Source: Clostridiales bacterium (lineage in GTDB: Bacteria > Bacillota > Clostridia > Lachnospirales > Lachnospiraceae). From it: a DNA stretch of 43,976 nt. The position numbers and the translations under genes are program-made. The stretch is from NCBI GenBank assembly GCA_021203005.1, contig JAJQCB010000125.1, positions 1-43,976 on the forward strand. Reading direction: 5' to 3'. Under the pieces are notes generated by a model. That model saw nothing but the letters and a program-made list of their open reading frames with translations, had not been told where the DNA came from and did no database searches. Below, piece by piece: positions 30,908-39,896 of this stretch (its first letter is position 1; each line of letters begins with the position of its first letter).

Positions 30908-31876
30908 ATGAGTGAAAATTTAAATGCCAGAAAATCCATAGAAGATGCGGAAAATATTGTCAACCTGATTATGACAGATTATCAGAAAGGCCGCAATATT
31001 GACAAGAAGGATGATTTCTATGACCAGCCAAGCAAGGAAGTCATCATCGATATTGTGGAAAAGCTGATGAAAATTGTATATCCGGGCTATTTTCGCGACC
31101 GGGCTTACAAAAGCTACAATGCAGAAAATCATCTGGCGACGCTGATCGAGGATGTGATGTACCGGCTTCACAAACAGATCGTGCGGGTCGGAAAGTTTTC
31201 CCCCGGATACGAAAATGTCTGCAAAGAGAAAATAGAACATGAGGCATATCAGATCACGGTGGAATTTCTTCACCGGATTCCCATGATCCGGGAGTATCTG
31301 GAATCGGACCTGGAAGCAGCTCTGGAGGGCGACCCGGCAGCGCGCAATTATGACGAGATCATCCTGGCTTATCCGGGACTCTATGCAATCACGGTCAACC
31401 GTCTGGCACATGAACTTTTTCTCTTAAAGGTTCCGCTGATTCCGAGGATTATGACAGAGCACGCGCACAGCCTGACGGGGATTGACATCCATCCGGGAGC
31501 TACCATCGGACGGCACTTTTTCATCGATCACGGGACCGGCATCGTTGTAGGCGAGACGACGGTGATCGGTGACAATGTCAAGATTTATCAGGGTGTGACG
31601 CTCGGCGCATTGTCTACCAGAGGCGGTCAGAAATTGCGCAACGTGCGCCGTCATCCCACGATTGAGGACAATGTGACCATCTATTCCGGCGCTTCTGTCC
31701 TGGGCGGAGAGACGGTGATCGGCCGGGATTCTGTGATTGGCTCCAACGCGTTTATCACCAAATCCATCCCTGCCGGGACTCGGGTCAGCATCCGTCAGCA
31801 GGAGCTGCAGTTTTCCGGACAGAGAAAAAATGCGGAAAATGAATTTTCGGACGACACATGGTTTTACATCATCTGA
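30908..31876 (+). CDS. epsC: Serine O-acetyltransferase, EpsC/CysE type
   Basis: GIDIHPGATIGRHFFIDHGTGIVVGETTVIGDNVKIYQGVTLGA. Confidence 0.93.
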   Translation: MSENLNARKSIEDAENIVNLIMTDYQKGRNIDKKDDFYDQPSKEVIIDIVEKLMKIVYPGYFRDRAYKSYNAENHLATLIEDVMYRLHKQIVRVGKFSPGYENVCKEKIEHEAYQITVEFLHRIPMIREYLESDLEAALEGDPAARNYDEIILAYPGLYAITVNRLAHELFLLKVPLIPRIMTEHAHSLTGIDIHPGATIGRHFFIDHGTGIVVGETTVIGDNVKIYQGVTLGALSTRGGQKLRNVRRHPTIEDNVTIYSGASVLGGETVIGRDSVIGSNAFITKSIPAGTRVSIRQQELQFSGQRKNAENEFSDDTWFYII

Positions 31877-31926
31877 TGATACCAGGGTAAAAAAGTCTTG
31901 AACGGAACAATCCGTAGGTATCATCA
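31874..31926 (+). mobile_element. Short, internally deleted copy of the TGATGATACC MITE-like family
   Basis: TGATGATACCAGGGTAAAAAAGTCTTGAACGGAACAATCCGTAGGTATCATCA; ends match the two ends of 4898-5128 (reverse complement); TIR extends to 12 bp with flanking TC/GA. Confidence 0.75.
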
Positions 31927-31964
31927 GAATAATATCAGAATATAAACAGAAGGAACAAAAACAG

Positions 31965-33662
31965 ATGGAAAAAAGAATCCGGGTCTCACAGGTGACGGTT
32001 CCTCTGAAGCATGAGGTCCGGCAGGCGGTGAAAAAAGCATGCCGGATGGCCGGTATCCGGGAATCAGACATCCTGCGCTATGAGATTGCGAAACAGTCTG
32101 TGGACGCCAGACATAAAGAAGATGTGAAATACAGCTACTCCCTGGATCTGATTCTGAACCGGGGAGTCCGTTATAAAAAGGATTCCCGTCATATCCGGGA
32201 AGTCGCCTGCACCTGCTATCACCCGGAAGCCACCGGAGATACACCGCTGCGGCATCCGGTCGCCGTGATCGGTTCCGGTCCGGCCGGGCTTTTCTGTGCC
32301 TGGCTTCTGGCGAAAAACGGATATCGTCCTCTTGTATTTGAGCGTGGAAAATGCGTGTCAGAACGGCAGCAGGATGTGGAAAAGTTCTGGGAAGGCGGCA
32401 AGCTGCTTCCTGATTCCAATGTTCAGTTCGGGGAAGGCGGAGCCGGGACTTTTTCCGACGGGAAGCTGAACACGCTTGTCAAAGATAAAAAAGGCCGGAA
32501 TCGTTTTGTCCTGGAAACGTTTGTATCCTGCGGTGCGCCGGAGGATATTCTTTATATGGGAAAGCCGCACATTGGCACGGATATCCTTCGCACGGTTGTT
32601 TCCAATATGAGAAAAGAGATTATACGACTGGGCGGAAGTTTTTCTTTCTCGTCTAAGGTTACCGATGTTGAAATAACAGACGGGAAGCTGTCCGCATTGA
32701 TTATAAACGACGAAAAACAGATTCCGGTGTCGGCAGCCGTTCTGGCGATCGGGCACAGTGCGCGGGATACTTTTTCCATTCTACGAGAACGTGCGGTATC
32801 CATGGAAGCGAAATCATTTGCGGTAGGCTTTCGCGTGGAGCATCCGCAGGACATGATTGATATCAGCCAGTACGGCAATGTGGCGGACCGGTCGGTTTTG
32901 CCGCCTGCTCCCTATAAGCTCACCTATCAGGCAGAGAACGGCCGGAGTGTTTACTCGTTTTGCATGTGTCCCGGCGGTTACGTGGTCAACGCATCCTCCG
33001 AAGAAGAGCATCTGGCAGTTAACGGTATGAGTTATCGCGCCAGAGACAGTAAAAACGCAAACAGCGCAGTGATCGTCTCCGTGACTCCCGAAGATTTTCC
33101 CAACCCGGATGATCCGCTCTCCGGCATTGCTTTCCAGAGAATGCTGGAGAGGAGGGCGTGGCAGGCCGGAAAAGGAAAAATCCCGCAGCAGAGATTTGAT
33201 GATTTTGAGGCTGCCCGGCATGAGGACACGGAAGTGAATAATGTTCCCTTGTCCGGCGATAGGAGAGCGAATACGGAGGATTCTATGTGTAGCCATACGG
33301 ATATAGAAGACTTCTCCTCCTGTGTCAAAGGAGCCTCCTTACAGGCTGACCTTAGTGGTATCCTGCCGGCTGACCTTCGCACCGCATTTATCGAGGGCAT
33401 GCACGCCTTCGGGGAAAAAATCACCGGGTTTGACCGGCCGGACACAATTTTATCCGCAGTGGAGAGCCGGACCTCCTCCCCGGTCCGCATTGTGCGGGAC
33501 GGGACGTTTCAGAGCAATATCCGCGGATTGTACCCCTGCGGAGAGGGGGCCGGGTATGCGGGCGGCATCACATCAGCGGCGATGGACGGTCTGAAGGTGG
33601 CCGAAGCGATTATGAGCCTGTATGCCCCTTCTGGTTACTATTCACAGCCGATAGAGACATAA
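31965..33662 (+). CDS. FAD-dependent protein, uncharacterised FAD-dependent dehydrogenase family
   Basis: VAVIGSGPAGLFCAWLLAKNG, NVQFGEGGAGTFSDGKLNTL, VESRTSSPVRI, PCGEGAGYAGGITSAAMDG. Confidence 0.93.
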   Translation: MEKRIRVSQVTVPLKHEVRQAVKKACRMAGIRESDILRYEIAKQSVDARHKEDVKYSYSLDLILNRGVRYKKDSRHIREVACTCYHPEATGDTPLRHPVAVIGSGPAGLFCAWLLAKNGYRPLVFERGKCVSERQQDVEKFWEGGKLLPDSNVQFGEGGAGTFSDGKLNTLVKDKKGRNRFVLETFVSCGAPEDILYMGKPHIGTDILRTVVSNMRKEIIRLGGSFSFSSKVTDVEITDGKLSALIINDEKQIPVSAAVLAIGHSARDTFSILRERAVSMEAKSFAVGFRVEHPQDMIDISQYGNVADRSVLPPAPYKLTYQAENGRSVYSFCMCPGGYVVNASSEEEHLAVNGMSYRARDSKNANSAVIVSVTPEDFPNPDDPLSGIAFQRMLERRAWQAGKGKIPQQRFDDFEAARHEDTEVNNVPLSGDRRANTEDSMCSHTDIEDFSSCVKGASLQADLSGILPADLRTAFIEGMHAFGEKITGFDRPDTILSAVESRTSSPVRIVRDGTFQSNIRGLYPCGEGAGYAGGITSAAMDGLKVAEAIMSLYAPSGYYSQPIET

Positions 33663-33753
33663 ACATAGACTCGTCGTGGCCCAGGCCACTCTCTCTTGCC
33701 ACGATGTGGCAATTCACCTTGTGCTGGCACGTAAGAGACTGCGAATAGTAACC
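33633..33753. mobile_element. MITE-like inverted-repeat element, 121 bp
   Basis: GGTTACTATTCACAG ... CTGCGAATAGTAACC (15-bp TIR, one mismatch); internal stem TCGTGGC...GCCACGA. Confidence 0.65.
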
Positions 33754-33772
33754 ATCTGATGATTGTATTTTT

Positions 33773-33848
33773 ATAAATTCGCTTGACAAAAACAGAATTT
33801 ATGAAAAAATAAAGTTAAATTTATATTTTCATAAATTCCGAAGTTGCT
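33773..33848. promoter_or_regulatory. Palindromic array around a candidate mutS promoter
   Basis: ATAAATTC (33773), TTGACA (33783), GAATTTATGAAAA (33795-33807) and its perfect inverted copy TTTTCATAAATTC (33836-33848). Confidence 0.6.
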
Positions 33849-33931
33849 GAGATTGCCCTGTAATACAACCATTCATGCAGACATTCAGACACCATGATAA
33901 ACAGCCATAGAGGATAGATAAGGAATAGTTT

Positions 33932-36598
33932 ATGGACAGAAAAAGTGTAGACATGGAGCAGATCACGCCCATGATGAGACAATATCTGGAGACGAAGGAC
34001 GCCTACCCGGACTGTATTCTTTTTTTACCGTCTGGGTGATTTTTATGAGATGTTTTTTGACGACGCCGTTTTAGTCTCCCGGGAGCTGGAGCTGACGCTG
34101 ACCGGCAAAAGCTGCGGTCTTAAAGAGCGTGCGCCCATGTGCGGCGTTCCTTTTCACGCGGTGGACGGATATCTGACCCGTCTTGTCTCTAAGGGCTACA
34201 AGGTGGCGATCTGTGAGCAGATGGAGGATCCGAAGGAGGCCAAGGGTCTCGTGAAGCGCGAAGTGGTGCGGATCGTTACGCCTGGAACGAATCTGGATAC
34301 CGCTTCTCTGGATGAAAGTAAGAATAATTATATCATGAGTGTGGTTTATGTGGACGGGCGATATGGAATTTCCACCGCAGATGTGACCACCGGTGATTTT
34401 TTCGTGACAGAAGTAGATTCGGAGCGGAAGCTGCTGGATGAGATCGGCAAATATATGCCGTCTGAGATCATCTGCAACGAGACGTTCCTGATGAGCGGTC
34501 TGGATTTTGACGATCTGCGTCACCGCCTGTCGATCGCGGTTTATTCACTGGATGCCGCATTCTTTGATGATCAGACGGCGAAATCGACGCTGACAGAGCA
34601 TTTTCATGTGGAGAGTCCGGAAATCCTGGGTCTCGGTAATTACGACTGCGGTATCATTGCGGCCGGTTCCCTCCTGCAGTATTTAACGGAGCTGCAAAAG
34701 ACGTCGCTCTCCCATATGACGCATATCGAACCGTACACCACCGGAAAGTACATGATTCTGGATAACTCGACCCGGCGGAATCTGGAGCTGGTGGAGACTC
34801 TGCGGGAAAAGCAGAAGCGCGGTTCCCTCCTGTGGGTGCTGGATAAGACAAAGACCGCGATGGGGCACGGACGCTGCGCAGTTACATCGAGCAGCCGCTG
34901 ATTGACAGGTCTGCCATTGAGGAGCGTCTGGATGCGGTGGCTGAGTTAAACGCGAATATGATCAACCGGGAGGAACTGCGGGAATACTTAAATCCCGTCT
35001 ACGATCTGGAGCGGCTGATCAGCCGGGTCGTCTACCATACGGCAAATCCGCGGGATCTGATTGCCTTTAAGACTTCACTTCAGATGCTTCCTGCGATCAA
35101 AACGCTGATGAATGATTTTTCCTCCGATCTGCTCTGTAAACTAAACCGGGATCTGGATACACTGGATGATATCTGTGATCTGATTGAGCGTGCGATTGAG
35201 GATGATCCGCCTATCTCTGTGCGGGAAGGCGGCATGATCAAAGACGGATATAATCCGGAGGTTGACCGCCTCAGGAAAGCGAAGACGGAGGGGAAATCCT
35301 GGCTTGCAAAAGTGGAAGAGGAAGAGCGGGAAAAAACCGGCATCAAAAATCTGCGTATCCGGTTCAACAAGGTCTTCGGGTATTATCTGGAAGTGACTAA
35401 CTCGTTTAAAGACCTGGTTCCGGATTATTATACAAGAAAACAGACACTGACCAACGCGGAGCGCTATATTACACCGGAATTAAAAGAGCTGGAGGAGACA
35501 ATCCTGGGCGCGGAGGACAAACTGACTGCGCTGGAATACGATCTCTTCTGCCAGGTGCGCAGCGAGATTGCTGCACAGGTGGAGCGGATTCAGACCACGG
35601 CAAAGGCGGTGGCCGCGCTTGATGTCTTCGCATCGCTGGCAGCGGTGGCTTCCGCCAATAATTATGTCCGCCCGAAAATCAATGAGAAGGGTGTGCTGAA
35701 GATTAAAAACGGCCGCCATCCGGTGGTAGAGCGTATGATGAATAATGATATGTTCATCGCCAATGACACATTCCTGGACTGCAAAAACAACCGTATTTCA
35801 ATCATCACCGGGCCGAACATGGCGGGGAAATCCACTTACATGCGGCAGAATGCGCTGATCGTTTTAATGGCGCAGATCGGTTCCTTTGTCCCGGCAGAGA
35901 AAGCGAATATCGGCATTGTGGACCGGATTTTCACCAGGGTCGGTGCCTCCGATGATCTGGCTTCCGGGCAGAACACGTTTATGGTGGAAATGACCGAGGT
36001 GGCAAACATTCTGCGGAATGCAACGGGGAGCAGTCTCCTGATTTTAGATGAGATCGGCCGCGGCACCAGCACGATCGACGGCCTGGCAATCGCCTGGGCG
36101 GTGGTGGAGCACATCAGCAACCCGAAAGTGCTGGGGGCAAAAACGCTGTTTGCCACGCATTATCATGAGCTGACTGAATTGGAAGGGAAGCTCTCCAATG
36201 TACATAATTATTGCATTGCCGTCAAGGAAAAAGGGGACGACATTGTGTTCCTGCGGAAAATTATTCCCGGCGGCGCGGATAAAAGCTACGGTATCCAGGT
36301 CGCTAAACTGGCCGGTCTGCCGAACATTGTCATTGACCGGGCGAAAGCAATCTGTGAGGAGCTGGAACAATCGAACTTAAATAATATCACGCGCAACCTG
36401 GATGTGGGAGCGCTGACGGATGCGGCGACGAGACGCAAACCGGACGATGTGGATCTGGCACAGATTTCTCTGTTTGATACAGTGAAGGACGATGATATTA
36501 TAAAGGAGCTGTCGGAGATTGATCTGGCGCATATTACACCGTTTGACGCGATGAATAAGCTGTATGAGCTGCAGAATAAGGTCAGGAACCGGTGGTAG
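33932..36598 (+). pseudogene. mutS: DNA mismatch repair protein MutS interrupted by two frameshifts
   Basis: Frame 2 (33932-34039), then frame 0 (34050-34901), then frame 2 (34937-36598). Joining the pieces gives one MutS: ILF-YRLGDFYEMFFDDA ... MG-ARTLRSYIEQPLID ... TGPNMAGKSTYMRQ. Confidence 0.92.
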
Positions 36599-36680
36599 AG
36601 CCAGCTGACTTATAAGGGCGGAAGCTCAGGATGGCTTGGATATATTTCCAGGCAACCGGGGCAACGGATAGGAGGTTAAT

Positions 36681-38669
36681 ATGCCTAAAATTGAACTGCT
36701 CGATGAACAGACGATTGATAAGATTGCCGCCGGTGAGGTGGTGGAGCGGCCGTCCTCCGTGGTGAAAGAGCTGGTGGAGAACGCGATTGATGCGCGGGCC
36801 ACGGCTGTCACGGTGGAGATCCGGGATGGCGGCACCACGCTGATCCGGATCACGGATAACGGATGCGGTATTGAGAAAGAGCAGATTCCCATTGCTTTTT
36901 TCCGCCATTCTACGAGTAAAATCCGAACAGTGGAAGATCTTATCACCATCTCTTCTCTCGGGTTTCGCGGTGAGGCGCTCTCGAGTATTGCCTCTGTTTC
37001 GCAGGTGGAGCTGATCACGAAGACGATGGAAAGCCTGACGGGCTGCCGTTACCTGATTGAGGGTGGGAAGGAGATCCTGCTGGAGGAAACCGGGGCGCCG
37101 GACGGCACGACCTTTCTCGTGAAAAATCTGTTTTACAATACGCCGGCCCGGAGGAAGTTTTTGAAATCTCCACAGACTGAAGCAGGGTATATCAGCGATA
37201 TGATGGAGCGGATTGCGCTGTCTCACCCGGATATTTCGTTTAAATTTATCAACAACGGACAGATTCGCCTCCACACGTCCGGCAATTCCCGGCTGAAGGA
37301 TATTATTTACCACATTTACGGGCGGGATATCGCCGCTAATCTGGTGGAAGTGAACGGTGAATTTGAAGGATTTTCGGTGTCCGGTTTCATCGGCAAACCG
37401 GTCGTTTCCCGGGGGAACCGCAACTTTGAGAGTTATTTTATCAATGGAAGATATATCAGAAGTAAGCTGATCGCGAAAGCCATTGAGGATGGTTATCACG
37501 GGTTTATGATGCAGCATAAATATCCGTTTACGGTGCTTTTGATCAGCGTCGACGGGAAGCTGGTAGATGTCAACGTACACCCGAACAAGATGGAACTGCG
37601 GTTTTCCGATGGGGAACAGCTGTACCGCAGCCTGTTTAACCTGATTCACAGCACATTAAAAAACCGGGAACTGATCACAGATGTCGGTCTGGAATCCGGG
37701 AAACGTGCAAATGCGAAGCCGACGTATGACAAGAATCAGATTCCCGAACCGTTTGAGAAGAATCGTCTCAGCCAGTTGAGAGAAGAGCAGGAAAAAAAGG
37801 AAAACGGCAAAAACTCTGCAGACTCTTGTCTTCCTGCAGCGGAAGCGCAAACGCCGGAAACTTCGATACAGCGGGAGATTCCGAGTGGTCAGAGTGTGAG
37901 AGAGCCGCTGCGGTATGGAAATTCTGCAGCACCGAATCAAGATAAAAACTCAGATGATACAGCCTCTCAAAGGAAGTCAGCCGGTGGAGAAAATCCGGAA
38001 GAACCGGAATCTTCGCAACAGCTGCAGCCGGTACAGCAGTCCCTGGCGGACTATGATCTCCCGGAGACCCGCCTGCTCTCCGAGGAGGCAAAGCCGAAGC
38101 ACCGCATCATCGGCCAACTGTTTGACACTTACTGGCTGGTGGAATTCCAGGACCGCTTTTATATGATTGACCAACATGCGGCTCACGAAAAAATCCTGTT
38201 TGAGCAGATGATGCGGCGGTACCGTGAAAAAGAATTTACTTCCCAGATGATCAGCCCGCCGATTCTCCTTTCGCTGTCCATGCAGGAAGAAATGCTTTTA
38301 AAAAAATATATGGCGGAATTTGAAAAACTGGGATTTGTGATAGAGCCTTTCGGCGGGAAAGAGTACACAGTCAGTGCGGTACCGGCCGACCTTTACGGGC
38401 TGAATGCCCGGAACCTGTTGCTGGAACTGATCGATGATCTGAGTTCTGTTTCAGAAAAGGATACGCCGGAAATGGTTCTGGAAAAAATCGCCGGTATGTC
38501 CTGCAAGGCTGCCGTGAAGGGAAATAACCGCCTGTCCCGCGCGGAAGCGGAACAGCTGATCAATGATCTGCTTAAGCTGGAGAATCCCTATTTCTGCCCG
38601 CATGGCAGACCGGTTATTGTCTCCATGACAAAGTATGAGATTGAGAAAAAATTTAAGCGGATTGTGTAG
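36681..38669 (+). CDS. mutL: DNA mismatch repair protein MutL
   Basis: IAAGEVVERPSSVVKELVENAIDA, GFRGEALSSI, endonuclease motif DQHAAHEKILFE. Confidence 0.97.
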   Translation: MPKIELLDEQTIDKIAAGEVVERPSSVVKELVENAIDARATAVTVEIRDGGTTLIRITDNGCGIEKEQIPIAFFRHSTSKIRTVEDLITISSLGFRGEALSSIASVSQVELITKTMESLTGCRYLIEGGKEILLEETGAPDGTTFLVKNLFYNTPARRKFLKSPQTEAGYISDMMERIALSHPDISFKFINNGQIRLHTSGNSRLKDIIYHIYGRDIAANLVEVNGEFEGFSVSGFIGKPVVSRGNRNFESYFINGRYIRSKLIAKAIEDGYHGFMMQHKYPFTVLLISVDGKLVDVNVHPNKMELRFSDGEQLYRSLFNLIHSTLKNRELITDVGLESGKRANAKPTYDKNQIPEPFEKNRLSQLREEQEKKENGKNSADSCLPAAEAQTPETSIQREIPSGQSVREPLRYGNSAAPNQDKNSDDTASQRKSAGGENPEEPESSQQLQPVQQSLADYDLPETRLLSEEAKPKHRIIGQLFDTYWLVEFQDRFYMIDQHAAHEKILFEQMMRRYREKEFTSQMISPPILLSLSMQEEMLLKKYMAEFEKLGFVIEPFGGKEYTVSAVPADLYGLNARNLLLELIDDLSSVSEKDTPEMVLEKIAGMSCKAAVKGNNRLSRAEAEQLINDLLKLENPYFCPHGRPVIVSMTKYEIEKKFKRIV

Positions 38670-38737
38670 CAGGAAAGGTTTTATCCTGATGGGAACATAA
38701 CAATTACAGGAAGCCGGCAATATAATTTTTTATCTTT

Positions 38738-39751
38738 ATGAAAGAATGTAACAATATGAAAAATAATACACAGAATGAAGTCCGGCTAAAGCCTGAGCAA
38801 AAACCTTTCGTTATCCTGACAGGTCCCACCGCTGTGGGAAAAACGGATTTATCCATCCGTCTGGCAAAAGCAATCAACGGAGCCGTGATTTCCGCGGATT
38901 CGATGCAGATTTACAGAGGTATGGATATCGGCTCGGCAAAAATCCGGCCGGAGGAGATGGATGGCGTTCTCCATTATCTGGTGGACATTCTGGATCCGTC
39001 AGAGGAGTTTCATGTGGTCCGCTTTCAGGAACTGGCGAAACAGGCGATGGAAGAAATCTATGCAAACGGGCAGATTCCCATTGTTGTGGGCGGTACCGGA
39101 TTTTACATTCAGGCTCTGCTGTACGACATTGATTTTACCAGCCAGGACGAGGATACCGCCTTTCGCGCGTCGTATGAAAAGCTGGCTGCGGAAAAAGGGG
39201 CGCATTATCTCCATGAAAAACTCCGCGCAGTGGATCCTGTCTCGGCGGAAATCATTCACGAGAATAACGTAAAACGCGTCATCCGCGCGCTGGAATATTA
39301 TGAAAAATCCGGTCAGCCGATTTCGGAACACAATGCCGCAGAAAGGAGAAAATCTTCTCCTTACAATTTTTGCTATTTTGTTCTGAATGACGACCGCGCC
39401 AGGATTTACGAGCGCATCGATCGGAGAGTGGATCAGATGCTGGAAAGCGGGCTGGTCGATGAAGTGAGAGCATTGCGGGAAAAAGGGTATCATAAGAACA
39501 TGGTGGCCATGCAGGGGCTCGGCTACAAGGAAATTCTGTCCTGGCTGGACGGAGAGATCACTTATGAGGAAGCGGTCTATAAAATCAAGCGCGACACCCG
39601 GCATTTTGCAAAACGGCAGCTCACCTGGTTCCGACGGGAGAGGGATGTCATCTGGGTGGACAAATCTGCATATAGCAATGAAGAGGCTATGCTGGATTTC
39701 ATTTTGCAGAGATTAAAGGAGGCAGATATATTTGTTTCACAATGCCTTTGA
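38738..39751 (+). CDS. miaA: tRNA dimethylallyltransferase
   Basis: LTGPTAVGKTDLSIRLA, SADSMQIYRGMDIGSAK, VGGTGFYIQALLY. Confidence 0.96.
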   Translation: MKECNNMKNNTQNEVRLKPEQKPFVILTGPTAVGKTDLSIRLAKAINGAVISADSMQIYRGMDIGSAKIRPEEMDGVLHYLVDILDPSEEFHVVRFQELAKQAMEEIYANGQIPIVVGGTGFYIQALLYDIDFTSQDEDTAFRASYEKLAAEKGAHYLHEKLRAVDPVSAEIIHENNVKRVIRALEYYEKSGQPISEHNAAERRKSSPYNFCYFVLNDDRARIYERIDRRVDQMLESGLVDEVRALREKGYHKNMVAMQGLGYKEILSWLDGEITYEEAVYKIKRDTRHFAKRQLTWFRRERDVIWVDKSAYSNEEAMLDFILQRLKEADIFVSQCL

Positions 39752-39896
39752 TGGGAAGATATGATATAAGAGATAACGATTTTGGTTAAGCAATCGATAG
39801 TATCATATTCTGTTGACACATTAATCATGATAGGAACAGCCTGAGAGATCCATAGCTTTATCTTTTTTATAAAAATACAGGAGATGTGATGATACA

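Noticed and set aside
33754-33766. Third copy of the TGATGATACC repeat (catctgatgattg)
   Set aside because: Only TGATGAT matches, with no matching partner end; likely chance.
34020-34026. T7 in mutS as a programmed ribosomal frameshift site
   Set aside because: Possible but not favoured: a second independent frameshift (G4) is also needed to give full MutS, and neither site has an obvious stimulatory element. Kept as an alternative in the mutS finding.
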